The notes under the pieces are model-generated. The model did not search any database. It was not told the DNA's origin and worked only from the letters and a program-made list of their open reading frames with translations. 47,687 bases of DNA, taken from NCBI GenBank assembly GCA_031296935.1, contig JAVDPD010000018.1, forward strand, positions 1 through 47,687, in the 5' to 3' direction. This stretch comes from Cerasicoccus maritimus. Its GTDB lineage: Bacteria > Verrucomicrobiota > Verrucomicrobiia > Opitutales > Cerasicoccaceae. The translations under genes and the position numbers were made by a program. Below, one piece after another: positions 8,282 through 18,250 of this stretch (positions are counted from its first letter, which is position 1; each line of letters starts with the position of its first letter).

Positions 8282-9838
8282 ATGATTTCAAACTTCCAGT
8301 CAGCCGACACTGATGAGACTCCGATCGACCGATTGTTGCGTGAACAAGCGCAACTGCAAACTCCGGTCACGGACTTCTCACGTCGCTTTGACGAAGGCGA
8401 ATTCGAAGGGCCCTTTCGCGAGCTGATCCCCTTGGAAAATCCCAAGGAAGGTGAGCAGTTTGCCTTTGAAGTGGATCTGGATCGCTGCACTGGCTGCAAG
8501 GCATGTGTCGCCGGTTGCCACAGCCTCAATGGATTGGAAGAACACGAAACCTGGCGCGATGTGGGCTTGATTCAGGGAGTCCGCGACGAGAAGGCCTACC
8601 AACAGACGATCACCACCGCTTGCCACCATTGTGTCGACCCTGGCTGTCTGAACGGATGCCCGGTCGATGCCTACGAAAAAGACCCGAAGACGGGCATTGT
8701 TCTCCACCTCGACGACCAATGCATCGGCTGCCAATACTGCGTGCTCAAGTGCCCCTACGACGTGCCGAAATACAGCAAGCGTCTGGGCATCGTTCGCAAG
8801 TGCGACATGTGCTACAACCGCCTCTCGGTGGGTGAAGCGCCTGCCTGCGTGCAGTCCTGCCCGACGGAGGCCATCCGTATCACGACCGTAAAGAAAACCG
8901 ATAAAGAAGGCGCCGCTGCTATCGCCAGCGCACCGGCATTTTTGCCTGCCGCGCCACACCAGTCTTACACCAAGCCGACGACCGCCTATGTTTCCACACG
9001 CTCAGTGCCGCAAGACGCTGTCGCAGGTGACGCCACAGCGCTACGCCCGCAGCATGCGCACTGGCCTTTGGTCATTATGCTGGCCTTGACTCAAATTTCC
9101 GTCGGCCTCGCAGCCGCCGCCGCGATCTGGACCACCCGTCAGCCCGCGCTGCTCGTCGCGTCCAGTGTTTTCGCCATGATTGGCCTCGCTGCCAGCGTGC
9201 TTCACTTGGGCCAACCGCTCAAAGCCTGGCGTGCCTTCCTCGGAGTCACGCATTCCTGGCTAAGCCGTGAGATTGTTACCTTCGGTGGCTACGCGCCGTT
9301 GTTGTTCGGTCTGACCGCTGCGCAATTTATTTCACTGCCTTTTGAGATTCCGGCTTTCGCGCTTTGGGCCACAGTCGCAGTCGGCTTCGCTGGTGTCTTC
9401 ACTTCGGTGATGATTTACGCCGATACCCAGCGTCCATTCTGGAAGTTCGCCTTCTCCGGTTCGCGCTTCTTTGGCACGTCGCTCATTGCGCTCGGAGCTG
9501 GTGGCTGTGTTTTCGGTTCCTGCCCGATGAGCTTCATTGCGCTGACGCTCGGCCTCGTGCTTAAGGCAATGGTCGATATCACCGGCATGATCGAACTTTG
9601 CAATCCAGAGTTTGGCCCCGGCAAGCACTCCGCGCTGATTCAGCTTGAGTGCGAGCGCGAAGTTTTCATCTCCCGCTGGTTGTTCACGCTGGTCGGTATT
9701 GCGATGCTCTGGTTTGGCGCGCAGTCGGCTTTTGCTCTTGGTGGCGCGCTGCTGATTTTAGGCGGGGAAATCACTGAACGCTACTTGTTTTTCCGTGCCG
9801 TTGCCGCCCCAAAAATGCCAGGAGGAATCGCATCATGA
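8282..9838 (+). CDS. Fused DmsB-DmsC-like iron-sulfur/membrane anchor subunit
   Basis: A 518-residue fusion. Residues 60-200 form a DmsB-type ferredoxin domain with sixteen cysteines in four groups: C69/72/75/79, C114/117/122/126, C147/150/153/157 and C174/177/189/193, enough for four 4Fe-4S clusters. A linker of about 50 residues leads to a C-terminal DmsC-like membrane domain (about 245-510) with roughly eight hydrophobic helices and the motif [16 protein letters not shown]. DmsBC pairs carry electrons between the quinol pool and a molybdopterin subunit. The gene overlaps the nitrate reductase gene by four bases (ATGA), so it most likely delivers quinol electrons to that enzyme. This differs from the ferredoxin or NADH donors of well-studied assimilatory nitrate reductases. 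The direct donor is inferred. Confidence 0.88.
   Translation: MISNFQSADTDETPIDRLLREQAQLQTPVTDFSRRFDEGEFEGPFRELIPLENPKEGEQFAFEVDLDRCTGCKACVAGCHSLNGLEEHETWRDVGLIQGVRDEKAYQQTITTACHHCVDPGCLNGCPVDAYEKDPKTGIVLHLDDQCIGCQYCVLKCPYDVPKYSKRLGIVRKCDMCYNRLSVGEAPACVQSCPTEAIRITTVKKTDKEGAAAIASAPAFLPAAPHQSYTKPTTAYVSTRSVPQDAVAGDATALRPQHAHWPLVIMLALTQISVGLAAAAAIWTTRQPALLVASSVFAMIGLAASVLHLGQPLKAWRAFLGVTHSWLSREIVTFGGYAPLLFGLTAAQFISLPFEIPAFALWATVAVGFAGVFTSVMIYADTQRPFWKFAFSGSRFFGTSLIALGAGGCVFGSCPMSFIALTLGLVLKAMVDITGMIELCNPEFGPGKHSALIQLECEREVFISRWLFTLVGIAMLWFGAQSAFALGGALLILGGEITERYLFFRAVAAPKMPGGIAS
9820..9826 (+). promoter_or_regulatory. Strong ribosome binding site of nasA
   Basis: AGGAGGA lies inside the 3' end of the DmsBC gene, eight bases before the nasA ATG at 9835. 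It fixes the start at the ATGA overlap. Most other genes in the window show no comparable Shine-Dalgarno sequence. Confidence 0.8.
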
Positions 9839-12051
9839 AGACCCGCTTTGCACCACGCCCTGAGTCCAACACCGCATTTCGCCAATGGAATGGTCCGCTG
9901 ACGAAAGAGATCGTTCAGCGCCCATCCGAGTTCGGCCTTGGTCAATTGCCGCAGCGCACACAGCCCGACGCCACGACGGACAGCGTTTGTGGCTACTGCG
10001 GGACCGGCTGCTCATTGAAAGTTCACTTGAAGGACAGTGAGGCGATCAACCTTTCGGCAAATCAGTCGTATCCGGTCAACATGGGCATGGCTTGCCCGAA
10101 GGGCTGGGAAGCATTGGCGCCACTGAGCGCGCCCGACCGCGCCACGACTCCGCTGCTTCGCAACGAAGCTGGGGAGATGGAGCCGATCTCATGGGAAAAG
10201 GCGATGGAAACTCTTGTTTCCCGCTTCAAGGGCATCAAGGAACAGCATGGCGGCGAGGCGTTGTCCTGGCTCAGTACGGGGCAGATTCCCTCGGAAGAAA
10301 TGGCTTTTCTCGGCTCGTTGTGCAAGTTCGGCATCGGCATGGTGCATGGCGATGGTAACACCCGTCAATGCATGGCCACCGCTGTTACGGCCTACAAGCA
10401 ATCTTTCGGCTTCGACTCGCCGCCTTACACTTACCAGGATTTTGAAGAATCCGACGTGCTCGTTTTCATTGGCTCCAATGCCTGCATCGCGCACCCGATC
10501 ATGTGGCAGCGCGTCATGCGCAACCGCCGCAACCCGGACATCTATGTGATCGATCCACGTCGCACGGAAACCGCGATGGCGGCCACGCATCACTTACAGC
10601 TCAAGCCCAAGGCGGACCTCACGTTGCTCTACGGATTGGCGCGTCTGTTGATCGAAAAGGACTACATCGATCACGACTATGTGGCCGCGCACACCGAAGG
10701 CTTTGAAGACTTTCGCGCGTTCCTGCTAAATGGCCCATACGGTCTCGCAGAAGTCTCGGCTGAATCCGGCATTGAGGAGAGCGCATTGATCGAGTTGGCC
10801 CAGAAGATCGGTAGTGGCAAGCGCCTGTCTTTTTGGTGGACGATGGGCGTCAACCAGAGCTACGAGGGCACCCGTGTTGCGCAGGCGATGATTAACATCT
10901 GCCTGATGACGGGTAACATCGGCAAGCCGGGCACCGGCGCAAATTCCATCACCGGCCAGTGCAACGCTATGGGCTCGCGTCTGTTCAGCAACTCCACGAA
11001 TTTGCTCGGCGGCCACAAGTTTACCAGTGCTGAAGACCGCGCCAAGATTGCTGGTATTCTGAAGATCGACGAGTCCGACATCCCGCAGAAAGACTCCCTC
11101 GCTTTCGACCAAATTCTCGAAGGCGTGGAAGAGGGACGTATTAAGGGCCTGTGGATTATTGCGACGAACACTGCGCATTCCTGGATCAACCAGAACCGCT
11201 GGAACCGCCTACGTGAAAAGCTCGACTTCCTCGTGGTGCAGGACATGTATCACAACACCGTTACGGCGCAGGCCGCCGACCTCGTGCTGCCTGCCGCAGG
11301 GTGGGGCGAGAAGGAAGGCACCTTTATCAACAGCGAACGCCGTATCGGTCGTATCCGCAAAGTGCGTCGCGCGCCGGGCCAGGCCCTGGCGGATTTCCAC
11401 ATTTTCCAGCTCATCGCGCACTACTGGGGCTGCGGCGAAAAGTTCGCACGCTGGACTTCGCCTGAAGCCGTTTTCAAGATTTTCACGGAAGTTACCCAAG
11501 GCCAGCCCTGCGACATTTCGGGCATCAAAGACTACAAGATGCTCGAAGAAAATGGTGGCATTCAGTGGCCTTTGCCTGCTGGCACAGAGACGTTTGAAAA
11601 ACAGCGTCGTCTGTTCGCCGATGGCAAATACTTCCACCCGAATGGTCGCGCGAAATTCCTCTTCGATGCTCCGCAGGCGTTGCCTGAAAGCACAGACGAG
11701 GAGTTCCCCTTTGTGCTGCTGACCGGGCGTGGTTCGTCTTCGCAATGGCACACGCAGACGCGCACCAGCAAGTCCGACGTGCTGCGCAAACTTTACCCCG
11801 CCAAGGCCTACATTGAGATGAACCCCGAGGACGCGCAGCGACTTGGCATCAAGCAGGACGACCAGGTTGTCGTGCGTTCGCGACGCGGCGCAATTACCAT
11901 TGCGGCGCACTTGACGCCGATCACGCAAGTCGGCGCTATCTTTGCGCCCATGCACTACCGCGAGGTCAACCAACTGACCATGTCCTCCTTCGATCCGCAT
12001 TCTCGCGAGCCTTCTTACAAGCATTGTGCGGTACAGATCAGGAAAGCCTGA
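9835..12051 (+). CDS. nasA: Assimilatory nitrate reductase, molybdopterin catalytic subunit
   Basis: A 738-residue molybdopterin oxidoreductase that should reduce nitrate to nitrite in the cytoplasm. A 4Fe-4S motif stands near the N-terminus (C52, C55, C59, C87). Then come the Mo-bisMGD domains, with [40 protein letters not shown] and [15 protein letters not shown], and a molydopterin dinucleotide-binding C-terminus ([15 protein letters not shown] onward). There is no twin-arginine leader and no C-terminal BFD-like 2Fe-2S domain as in Klebsiella NasA. Cytoplasmic location and context with nitrite reductase and nitrate transport support an assimilatory role. The start is set by the strong RBS and ATGA overlap. 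The substrate is inferred from context; related formate dehydrogenases share the fold. Confidence 0.9.
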   Translation: MKTRFAPRPESNTAFRQWNGPLTKEIVQRPSEFGLGQLPQRTQPDATTDSVCGYCGTGCSLKVHLKDSEAINLSANQSYPVNMGMACPKGWEALAPLSAPDRATTPLLRNEAGEMEPISWEKAMETLVSRFKGIKEQHGGEALSWLSTGQIPSEEMAFLGSLCKFGIGMVHGDGNTRQCMATAVTAYKQSFGFDSPPYTYQDFEESDVLVFIGSNACIAHPIMWQRVMRNRRNPDIYVIDPRRTETAMAATHHLQLKPKADLTLLYGLARLLIEKDYIDHDYVAAHTEGFEDFRAFLLNGPYGLAEVSAESGIEESALIELAQKIGSGKRLSFWWTMGVNQSYEGTRVAQAMINICLMTGNIGKPGTGANSITGQCNAMGSRLFSNSTNLLGGHKFTSAEDRAKIAGILKIDESDIPQKDSLAFDQILEGVEEGRIKGLWIIATNTAHSWINQNRWNRLREKLDFLVVQDMYHNTVTAQAADLVLPAAGWGEKEGTFINSERRIGRIRKVRRAPGQALADFHIFQLIAHYWGCGEKFARWTSPEAVFKIFTEVTQGQPCDISGIKDYKMLEENGGIQWPLPAGTETFEKQRRLFADGKYFHPNGRAKFLFDAPQALPESTDEEFPFVLLTGRGSSSQWHTQTRTSKSDVLRKLYPAKAYIEMNPEDAQRLGIKQDDQVVVRSRRGAITIAAHLTPITQVGAIFAPMHYREVNQLTMSSFDPHSREPSYKHCAVQIRKA

Positions 12052-12088
12052 CACCTGACATTTTAACACGACTGACATCGACATAACC

Positions 12089-13852
12089 ATGAACACGAAC
12101 CAGGAATTCAGCCCAGTTCAGAAGCAGTATTTGCAAGGCTTCTTCACGGGCGTCTCCCAGCGAGGGTTCTTTGTTGGCCAAACGGCAAACGGGCAGTTTA
12201 CGAACGACCCGGGCGCAGCCGAAGGCAGCAATCTCGCTGAAGCAACAGTCTTCGGCACACCCATAGACGAACTCTCCAAGGAAGAAAAAATCAAATATGA
12301 TCAGCACGGTCTCGATATCTGGGACACGATGCTCGACAACGCTGCGAAGGATAAATTTCCCGAAGGCGGCGATGTTTTCCGCTACAAATTTCACGGCCTG
12401 TTTTATGTAACGCCAGCTCAGGATTCGCTGATGCTGCGTTGCCGCATTCCGGGCTGCGTGTTGCAAGCGCACCAGATGGTCGGCCTCGCCGAGATTGCTG
12501 AAGACTGGGGCGGCAACTACGCGCACGTGACGACGCGCGGCAATTTCCAGATCCGCGAAATCCAGGCCAAAGATAGCGTTAGCGTGATCGTGAAGATGCG
12601 CGAGCTAGGGCTCACCGCACAAGGCTCCGGCGCGGACAACGTGCGTAATATAACGGCTTCGCCGACGAGTGGTTTTGATCCGCTGGAAGTGATCGACGTG
12701 CTGCCGCTGGCCAAGGCCATGCACCACTACATCCTCAACAACCGCGACCTCTACGACCTGCCGCGCAAGTTCAACATCGCCTTCGACAATGGCGGCGCAG
12801 TCAGCGTTTGCGCGGACACGAATGATATCGCTTTCTACGCAGTGCGCGTAGGGGAGGGGCACGACATTGAGCCTAGCGTTTACTTCCGCGTGCAGCTCTG
12901 CGGCATCACCGGCCACAAGCAATTCGCGACCGACTGCGGGCTCTTGCTCAAGCCGGATGAATGCGTAACCGTCGCTGCGGCGATGCTGCGCGTCTTCCAA
13001 GAAAACGGTGATCGCACCAACCGCAAAAAGGCCCGCCTCAAGTACCTTGTGGATAAATGGGGCGTCGAAAAGTATTTGGAGGAAGTCGGCAAGAAGCTGG
13101 CCTTCGACCTACGTTACTTTGCATTGCAAAGTTGCGAGCCACGTCAACCGATCACTCGTCATGGCTACATTGGGGTTTATCCGCAAAAGCAGGCAGGCCT
13201 CAATTACGTGGGCGTCACTTGCCCGGTAGGTCACATGACTCCGGATCAGATGAAGGGCGTTGCGCGCCTGGCCAACAAATACGGTCAGGGCGAGATTCGC
13301 CTGACTGCCTGGCAGAACTTTATCATCCCCCACATTGCGACGGCTGAGCTCGACGCTTTCAAGGCGGAGCTGAAGGAGCTCGGTATGGGCTGCGAGCATG
13401 ACCACATTATGAACGGCCTCGTGGCTTGCACCGGCAACGCGGGCTGCAAGTTTGCGGCCGCCGGCACTAAGGCGCATTCGCTCAAGTTGGGCGAGCACCT
13501 GAAGCAAACCGTGGAGCTCGACCAGCCGATTAATATTCACCTGACTGGTTGCCCGAACAGCTGCGCGCAGCACTACGTGGGCGACATCGGCCTGCAAGGC
13601 GTGAAGGTCAAAGTCGATGGCGAGTCCGTCGAAGGTTACCACATCGTGCTCGGCGGCGGCGTCGATGACGAGCAGGGCATCGCGGAGGAAGTTTTCCCAA
13701 GCGTGCCTTTTAATGACATCCCACCGCTCCTAGAGGGTGTCTTGAAAACTTATCTGGAAAAGCGGGAAAGCGGCGAAAGCTTTATTCAATTTACCCGCCG
13801 CCACTCAACTGAACAACTTAAAGAACTATTCTCCAGCCATGTCGTCCACTAA
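12089..13852 (+). CDS. nirA: Assimilatory nitrite reductase (siroheme, 4Fe-4S)
   Basis: A 587-residue member of the nitrite/sulfite reductase family. Both halves of the duplicated fold are present: [14 protein letters not shown] in the first and [13 protein letters not shown] in the second. The coupled siroheme/4Fe-4S centre is held by C447 and C453 (CTGNAGC) and by C488 and C492 (GCPNSC). It performs six-electron reduction of nitrite to ammonium, or of sulfite to sulfide. The position between nitrate reductase and a flavoprotein reductase supports nitrite, but sulfite reductase (CysI-like) activity cannot be excluded from sequence. The gene starts 37 bases after nasA and overlaps the next gene by 14 bases. 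It contains a copy of the dispersed 17-bp palindrome at 13116-13132, read as FALQS. Confidence 0.87.
   Translation: MNTNQEFSPVQKQYLQGFFTGVSQRGFFVGQTANGQFTNDPGAAEGSNLAEATVFGTPIDELSKEEKIKYDQHGLDIWDTMLDNAAKDKFPEGGDVFRYKFHGLFYVTPAQDSLMLRCRIPGCVLQAHQMVGLAEIAEDWGGNYAHVTTRGNFQIREIQAKDSVSVIVKMRELGLTAQGSGADNVRNITASPTSGFDPLEVIDVLPLAKAMHHYILNNRDLYDLPRKFNIAFDNGGAVSVCADTNDIAFYAVRVGEGHDIEPSVYFRVQLCGITGHKQFATDCGLLLKPDECVTVAAAMLRVFQENGDRTNRKKARLKYLVDKWGVEKYLEEVGKKLAFDLRYFALQSCEPRQPITRHGYIGVYPQKQAGLNYVGVTCPVGHMTPDQMKGVARLANKYGQGEIRLTAWQNFIIPHIATAELDAFKAELKELGMGCEHDHIMNGLVACTGNAGCKFAAAGTKAHSLKLGEHLKQTVELDQPINIHLTGCPNSCAQHYVGDIGLQGVKVKVDGESVEGYHIVLGGGVDDEQGIAEEVFPSVPFNDIPPLLEGVLKTYLEKRESGESFIQFTRRHSTEQLKELFSSHVVH
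13116..13132. repeat. Dispersed 17-bp palindrome, copy 2 (inside nirA)
   Basis: ACTTTGCATTGCAAAGT is a perfect palindrome with a central T. It is read in frame as part of YFALQS at about residues 343-348 of the nitrite reductase, a loop between the end of the first half and the conserved [11 protein letters not shown] segment. Confidence 0.75.
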
Positions 13853-15614
13853 CACCCAGGCCATCGTTCCATTCATTCCGGACAATGCACCGTTCTCTCC
13901 GGAGCAGCGCGCCTATCTCAACGGTCTGCTTGCAGGCATCTTTTCGGGGGCAACGATCTCCGGTTCCGCAGTGGCTGAGTCCACGCCGGTGCGTCCGCTG
14001 ACGATCCTTTTTGGCTCGCAAACGGGCAACTCCGAAACGCTGGCCAAGCAAGTCGCCAAGAAGGCGAATGCCGGCGGCTTCAAGGCCGAGGTGTTCGACA
14101 TGGAGGCCTATCCGAAGGAGCGTTTGGCCAGTGAGCAAAACCTGCTCATCATTACTTCGACTTACGGCGAAGGCGATCCGCCCGACAACGCGCAGGACCT
14201 GTTCGACTTCATTCATGCCGATGACGCGCCGAAGCTCGAAGGCGTTCGCTTTACTGTGCTGGGCTTGGGCGACTCGAACTACCCGGACTTCAATGAGTGC
14301 GCCAAGCAGTTTGATGCTCGTTTGGCAGAGCTCGGTGCCGAGCGCATGAATGACAGCGTTTACTGCGACGTGGAGTTCGACGATGACTTCGCGGCATGGC
14401 TCGACAGCTCTCTGGCAGCTGCAGGCGAGGGCGATGCAACTGCAGCAAACTCTGCAACGCAAAGCTTACCCGCGCCGGTTGATGGAAAGCCCGAAGGCTA
14501 CAGCCGCAAGAATCCTTTTCCCGGTAAGTTACTGAACAACTACGTCTTGAACAAGGAAGGCTCAGGCAAAGAAATCCGCCACGTGGAAATCTGCCTTGAT
14601 GGCTCTGGCCTGGAATACGAAGCGGGCGACGCGCTGGGTGTATCGCCAATTAACTGCAAGGATCTCGTGGAAGAAATTCTGGCGGCTTCTGGCTTCTCCG
14701 GCAGCGAGCCAGCGCCGAATCCTCTCGGCGGCGAAGTTACCCTGCGTGAAGCCCTGGCCGAGCTTTACGACATCACGAATTTGTCGAAGCTCTTTCTGGC
14801 GAACTTGGCGCCTTACGCGCAGAGCGAAAAGTTGAATGAGCTCCTGGCTGGTGGTAGTGGCGAAATCGACACTTACATTGCTGGCCGTCAGATCATCGAT
14901 GCGTTGCTCGACTTCCCGGGTAAGTGGGACACCGCGCTCGACTTCGTGGAAATGTTCAAAAAGCAAGCCGCGCGACTTTACTCGATTTCTTCGAGCCCGA
15001 AGGCGCACCCGGGGCAGGTTCACTTAACCGTGGGTGCCGTGCGCTACGAAACGCATGGACGTAAGCGCAAGGGCGTGGCCTCGACGTTTTTGGCCGACAT
15101 GGACATGGGCGGCGAAGTCCGCGTGTTTGTGCAGCCAAACAAGCACTTCAAGCCGCCGTCGAATCCGGAAACGCCGATGATCATGGTCGGGCCGGGCACC
15201 GGCATTGCGCCGTTCCGCGCGTTCCTCGAAGAGCGTATGTCCACCAAAGCACCCGGTAAAAACTGGCTGTTTTTCGGCGACCAAAAGAGCGAGTTCGATT
15301 TCATTTACGAGCCTCAGTTGAAGCTCATGCAAGCAACCAAATGCCTCACGCGGTTGGACCTAGCGTTCTCCCGCGACACCTCGGAGAAGGTCTACGTGCA
15401 GCACCGCATGCTAGAGCAGGCCGAAGAGCTCTTTACCTGGCTGGAAGAAGGCGCGCACTTCTACGTGTGCGGTGATGCTTCCCGTATGGCGAAAGATGTC
15501 GACTCCGCGCTCCATGAAGCGATCGCCAAAGCCAGCGGCAAGAGCTACGAAGAAGCCGCCGAATACGTCGACAAAATGCGCAAGGAAAAGCGCTACGTGC
15601 GCGACGTTTATTAA
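13839..15614 (+). CDS. CysJ-like diflavin reductase serving the nitrite reductase
   Basis: A 591-residue NADPH-type diflavin reductase. Residues 53-195 are a flavodoxin (FMN) domain with [16 protein letters not shown] and [12 protein letters not shown] low-complexity Ala/Thr/Ser linker (about 195-215) contains a copy of the dispersed palindrome. The FAD/NADPH module follows, with [37 protein letters not shown] and a conserved end YVRDVY. In sulfite reductase CysJ passes NADPH electrons to CysI; here the gene overlaps nirA by 14 bases, so it is probably the dedicated electron donor for nitrite reduction. An N-terminal extension of about 50 residues ([17 protein letters not shown]) is typical of the CysJ family. 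It ends the reductase operon and is followed by a hairpin. Confidence 0.9.
   Translation: MSSTNTQAIVPFIPDNAPFSPEQRAYLNGLLAGIFSGATISGSAVAESTPVRPLTILFGSQTGNSETLAKQVAKKANAGGFKAEVFDMEAYPKERLASEQNLLIITSTYGEGDPPDNAQDLFDFIHADDAPKLEGVRFTVLGLGDSNYPDFNECAKQFDARLAELGAERMNDSVYCDVEFDDDFAAWLDSSLAAAGEGDATAANSATQSLPAPVDGKPEGYSRKNPFPGKLLNNYVLNKEGSGKEIRHVEICLDGSGLEYEAGDALGVSPINCKDLVEEILAASGFSGSEPAPNPLGGEVTLREALAELYDITNLSKLFLANLAPYAQSEKLNELLAGGSGEIDTYIAGRQIIDALLDFPGKWDTALDFVEMFKKQAARLYSISSSPKAHPGQVHLTVGAVRYETHGRKRKGVASTFLADMDMGGEVRVFVQPNKHFKPPSNPETPMIMVGPGTGIAPFRAFLEERMSTKAPGKNWLFFGDQKSEFDFIYEPQLKLMQATKCLTRLDLAFSRDTSEKVYVQHRMLEQAEELFTWLEEGAHFYVCGDASRMAKDVDSALHEAIAKASGKSYEEAAEYVDKMRKEKRYVRDVY
14449..14465. repeat. 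Dispersed 17-bp palindrome, copy 3 (flavoprotein linker)
   Basis: ACTCTGCAACGCAAAGC encodes NSATQS in the linker between the FMN and FAD domains. The same 17 bases occur without change at 35763-35779 in an unrelated gene and in the same reading frame. Confidence 0.75.
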
Positions 15615-15626
15615 GTCAGCGTTGGG

Positions 15627-15669
15627 GTGACGTTTTGTTGATGCAGATGTATGCACGACAAAACGTCAC
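15627..15669. terminator. Long hairpin between convergent genes
   Basis: GTGACGTTTTGT (15627-15638) pairs perfectly with ACAAAACGTCAC (15658-15669), a 12-bp stem with a 19-base loop that itself contains TGCA repeats. It separates the end of the diflavin reductase gene (15614) from the end of the GNAT gene on the other strand (15676). There is no T tract, so a role as bidirectional terminator is likely but not certain. Confidence 0.6.
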
Positions 15670-15675
15670 TACTAC

Positions 15676-16311
15676 TCAATCGAAGAAACAGAAAGCGTCC
15701 TCACCGGTGCATTCGGGCTGCTCTGGAATCTGCATGGCAAGCCAATCTATCTTTGCCCCGGCTTCATCTAGCAGGGCTCTCGAATAATCGATCAGTTCTG
15801 CAGTCATGCCTTGCAGGCATGCTACATGGAAGCGATGGGTGACGTCGGACATTCGGCCAATCGACTGAAAGCCAAGGCGCTGGTAAAAACTCATCGATGT
15901 TTCCAGCGCATTGATCATCACACCAACAGGAGCTCTTTCCAGGGGTATGAGGCCGAAGCGCGCAAAGCACATCGTGGTGCCAATGCCCTGATGTTGGAAC
16001 AGCGGGTCGACGAGCCCGTAAGTCAAGCAGAGCATAGTTTCGCCAGCCCATTGTAGCGAGCAGGTGGCGACTTGCTTATCTTGTAGGCTCGCAATGAGCG
16101 TCAGCATTTGCCCATTGCGCAATGATTCCTGAAAGGTTTCGATATGGTCGGCAGGAACGCCGTGTGCCTCGTTTTTTCGGTGAAGACTTTCGCAAAACGC
16201 AAAGTCTGCTTCATTGACTGCGGGTCTGAATTCCAGCGGAAGGATGCGGGAGCGAACGTGGGAATCTTTCCAAGGATAAGGCGAGGAGAAGAAATTTCCG
16301 AAGATGCCCAT
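15676..16311 (-). CDS. GNAT-family N-acetyltransferase
   Basis: A 211-residue protein with the GNAT acetyl-CoA-binding pattern near LVDPLFQHQGIGTTM (motif A, Q/R-x-x-G-x-G/A form) and the later SFYQRLGFQSIGR segment typical of motif B. The first 25 residues precede the domain and may be partly untranslated, but the ATG at 16311 is kept as the first start. Such enzymes transfer an acetyl group to an amine; the substrate cannot be told. It lies 12 bases downstream of aroQ on the same strand, so it may be the last gene of a nif3-aroQ-GNAT operon. A degenerate relative of the dispersed palindrome appears near DFAFCESL but is too weak to call. Confidence 0.8.
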   Translation of the reverse strand: MGIFGNFFSSPYPWKDSHVRSRILPLEFRPAVNEADFAFCESLHRKNEAHGVPADHIETFQESLRNGQMLTLIASLQDKQVATCSLQWAGETMLCLTYGLVDPLFQHQGIGTTMCFARFGLIPLERAPVGVMINALETSMSFYQRLGFQSIGRMSDVTHRFHVACLQGMTAELIDYSRALLDEAGAKIDWLAMQIPEQPECTGEDAFCFFD

Positions 16312-16323
16312 GCTTCTGATCGT

Positions 16324-16773
16324 TTATACTAGATCCGGGGCGCTGGGGTGGCCGACTAGCCATTCCAGTGCATACAGGTAGCCGTTGAGGCCGAGGCCGG
16401 TGATGACCCCCTTGGCGAGAGGCGCGGTGTAGGAATGCTTCCGGAAATCTTCGCGGGCGTAGATGTTGGAAATGTGCACTTCGACGAAGGCAAGATTACT
16501 GCTGGCAATGGCGTCGCGGATGGCGACTGAGGTGTGGGTGAAGGCCGCGCCGTTGAGCACAAAACCGTCGAACTTCTCTTCAGTCCAGAAATGGATTTTC
16601 TCGACCATATCACCTTCGTGGTTGGTCTGGAAGCAATCGATCTCCACGCCGAGCTCTTTGGCCTTGGCTTCGACCATGTCTTCGAGGTCCGCCAGGGTTT
16701 GCGAGCCGTAGATGTTAGGTTCGCGCTTGCCAAGACGATTGAGGTTGGGGCCGTTGAGGATGCCGAATTTCAT
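16324..16773 (-). CDS. aroQ: Type II 3-dehydroquinate dehydratase
   Basis: A 149-residue enzyme of the shikimate pathway that dehydrates 3-dehydroquinate to 3-dehydroshikimate in the cytoplasm. All family marks are present: ILNGPNLNRLGKREPNIYG at the N-terminus with the catalytic tyrosine, the QTNHEGDMV turn, LNGAAFTHTSVAIRDA, and VEVHISNIYAREDFRKHSY with the catalytic histidine. Length is normal. Chorismate pathway genes are essential for aromatic amino acids. Upstream lies a 14-bp tandem repeat and the Nif3-like gene, on the same strand. Confidence 0.97.
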   Translation of the reverse strand: MKFGILNGPNLNRLGKREPNIYGSQTLADLEDMVEAKAKELGVEIDCFQTNHEGDMVEKIHFWTEEKFDGFVLNGAAFTHTSVAIRDAIASSNLAFVEVHISNIYAREDFRKHSYTAPLAKGVITGLGLNGYLYALEWLVGHPSAPDLV

Positions 16774-16780
16774 GAGACGG

Positions 16781-16808
16781 AGATTAAAGGAAAAAGATTA
16801 AAGGAAAA
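16781..16808. repeat. Perfect 14-bp tandem repeat upstream of aroQ
   Basis: AGATTAAAGGAAAA occurs twice without change at 16781-16794 and 16795-16808, with a third partial unit continuing to about 16813. It lies 8 bases before the aroQ start on the minus strand, where it reads as pyrimidine-rich TTTTCCTTTAATCT. Confidence 0.85.
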
Positions 16809-16835
16809 AGGATATTTATTGGGACAAGTCTGGCG

Positions 16836-17591
16836 CTAAAGCGGGCAGCCGGTTTCGATGAATTCCCAGTCGAGGCTGAATTTTTCGGCGACTTCTTCAG
16901 CCAAGGCGCAGACACCGAATGTTTCGGTGCGGTAGTGTCCGCCGAGGTAGATATTTACCTCTTCTTCCTGTGCTATGTTAAAGTGCTCCTGCTTGAGCTC
17001 GCCGGTGATGAAGGTATCGATGCCGCGCTCTTTCAGCTCGGGGATGGCAGAGCGCCCGCTGCCGGTGAGAATGCCTACGCGGCGGATGTTGGATGGGCCG
17101 GCTTCGATGCAATTAAGGGTGTCCGGGAAGAGCTGTTGAAGCTTGGTCTTTAGTTGGTCACGGGAGCCATGTGCGGGCGCAGTCACGGCGATATCGTGGC
17201 CTTCGTAGCGGACGAAGCCGCCATCGACTTTGAGCCCGAGCTTGCGGGCGAGGATGGCGTTGTTGCCGATTTGCGGGTGGCAATCGAGCGGCAGGTGGGA
17301 GCTATAGACCGCGATGTTGTTGGCCAGGAGCACGAGCAATTTCTTGCGGAGCTGGCCGACGAATGGCGCGGGCTTGTTCCAGAACATGCCGTGGTGCACG
17401 ATGAGGAAATCGATGCCGAGGTCTGCGGCTTTTTCGAAGGGGATGAGGCCGGCGTCGACCGCGGCACCGATCTTGGTCACGTCGCCGTGGTTTTCAAATT
17501 GGAGGCCGTTTAATGAGCCGGGGAAGTCTTTGATTTCTTTGCGATGAGTGCGTTGGTCGCAGTATTCGACAATATCTTTGAGGCGTGGCAT
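16836..17591 (-). CDS. Nif3-like dinuclear metal-centre protein
   Basis: A 251-residue member of the NIF3/YbgI family. These form toroidal hexamers with a two-metal site whose true reaction is not settled (GTP cyclohydrolase I-like and phosphatase activities have been suggested). Metal ligands are visible in LIVHHGMFW (two adjacent histidines) near residue 65, SSHLPLDCHPQIGNN near 100, and TGELKQEHFNIAQEEEVNIYLGGHYRTE near the C-terminus. It carries no inserted PII-like domain. It is followed by aroQ on the same strand after 62 bases. Upstream a 133-base gap separates it from the divergent coaD gene, so both promoters should lie there. Confidence 0.92.
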   Translation of the reverse strand: MPRLKDIVEYCDQRTHRKEIKDFPGSLNGLQFENHGDVTKIGAAVDAGLIPFEKAADLGIDFLIVHHGMFWNKPAPFVGQLRKKLLVLLANNIAVYSSHLPLDCHPQIGNNAILARKLGLKVDGGFVRYEGHDIAVTAPAHGSRDQLKTKLQQLFPDTLNCIEAGPSNIRRVGILTGSGRSAIPELKERGIDTFITGELKQEHFNIAQEEEVNIYLGGHYRTETFGVCALAEEVAEKFSLDWEFIETGCPL

Positions 17592-17724
17592 GCTGGGAGC
17601 AAATAGCCGTTAAGCAGTCGATTAAAGTCTAAAATTCAGCTCAAGCCGGAACTCAACTGTCTCATCGCCTTTGCAACGCGCGCAAATTGTCGATGCGACG
17701 GGATGCGGTAATTTCCCTTGATTC

Positions 17725-18243
17725 ATGAATGCGGACCCCCATGCTCTCCCCATGCGCCGAGCAATTTATCCAGGCACTTTTGATCCGATGACCAATGGGC
17801 ACCTTGACGTGCTCCAGCGGGCGAGACACCTCTTCGATGAGGTGGTCGTGGCCGTGGCACCGAATGATCCGAAGCACCCGATTTTTACGTTATCCGAGCG
17901 TATTGCCTTGGTGGAGAAAATCACTAAGGAAATGGACGGCGTCAGCGTGCAGCTCCTGGAAGGTCTCATTGTTGACTTTGCCCGTAAGAACCATGCGATG
18001 GCCTTGGTGCGTGGTCTGCGTGCGATTTCGGACTTCGAGTATGAGTTCCAAATGGCGCAGATGAATCGTCATTTGGCGCCCGACGTGGAAACGATATTTC
18101 TCATGCCTAATCAGGAGTATTTTTACACGAGTTCTAATATCGTGAAGGCCGTGGCAAACTTCGATGTAGACCGCATTGCGCACTTCGTTCCGCCGTTGGC
18201 TCTGGAAGCGCTGCAGGAAAAATATCAAGGGCAGAAATCTTAA
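17725..18243 (+). CDS. coaD: Phosphopantetheine adenylyltransferase
   Basis: A 172-residue enzyme of coenzyme A synthesis: it adenylates 4'-phosphopantetheine to dephospho-CoA. The nucleotidyltransferase motifs are AIYPGTFDPMTNGHLDVL (T/HxGH) near the N-terminus, LVRGLRAISDFEYEFQMAQMN in the middle and EYFYTSSNIVKAVA towards the end, where the usual second motif ISSTxxR reads TSSNIVK. The first ATG (17725) gives nine extra residues; the ATG at 17752 gives the usual family length of about 163 and may be the true start. It is followed after 7 bases by a membrane protein gene and is divergent from the Nif3-like gene. Confidence 0.95.
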   Translation: MNADPHALPMRRAIYPGTFDPMTNGHLDVLQRARHLFDEVVVAVAPNDPKHPIFTLSERIALVEKITKEMDGVSVQLLEGLIVDFARKNHAMALVRGLRAISDFEYEFQMAQMNRHLAPDVETIFLMPNQEYFYTSSNIVKAVANFDVDRIAHFVPPLALEALQEKYQGQKS

Positions 18244-18250
18244 AATAGGC

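Noticed and set aside
9595..9611. ACTTTGCAATCCAGAGT, similar to the dispersed palindrome
   Set aside because: The right arm is poor and the bases encode the conserved LCNPEFGP motif of DmsC-like domains, so chance is more likely.
16180..16205. ACTTTCGCAAAACGCAAAGT in the GNAT gene as another palindrome copy
   Set aside because: Centre and length differ from the other copies; too weak to count.
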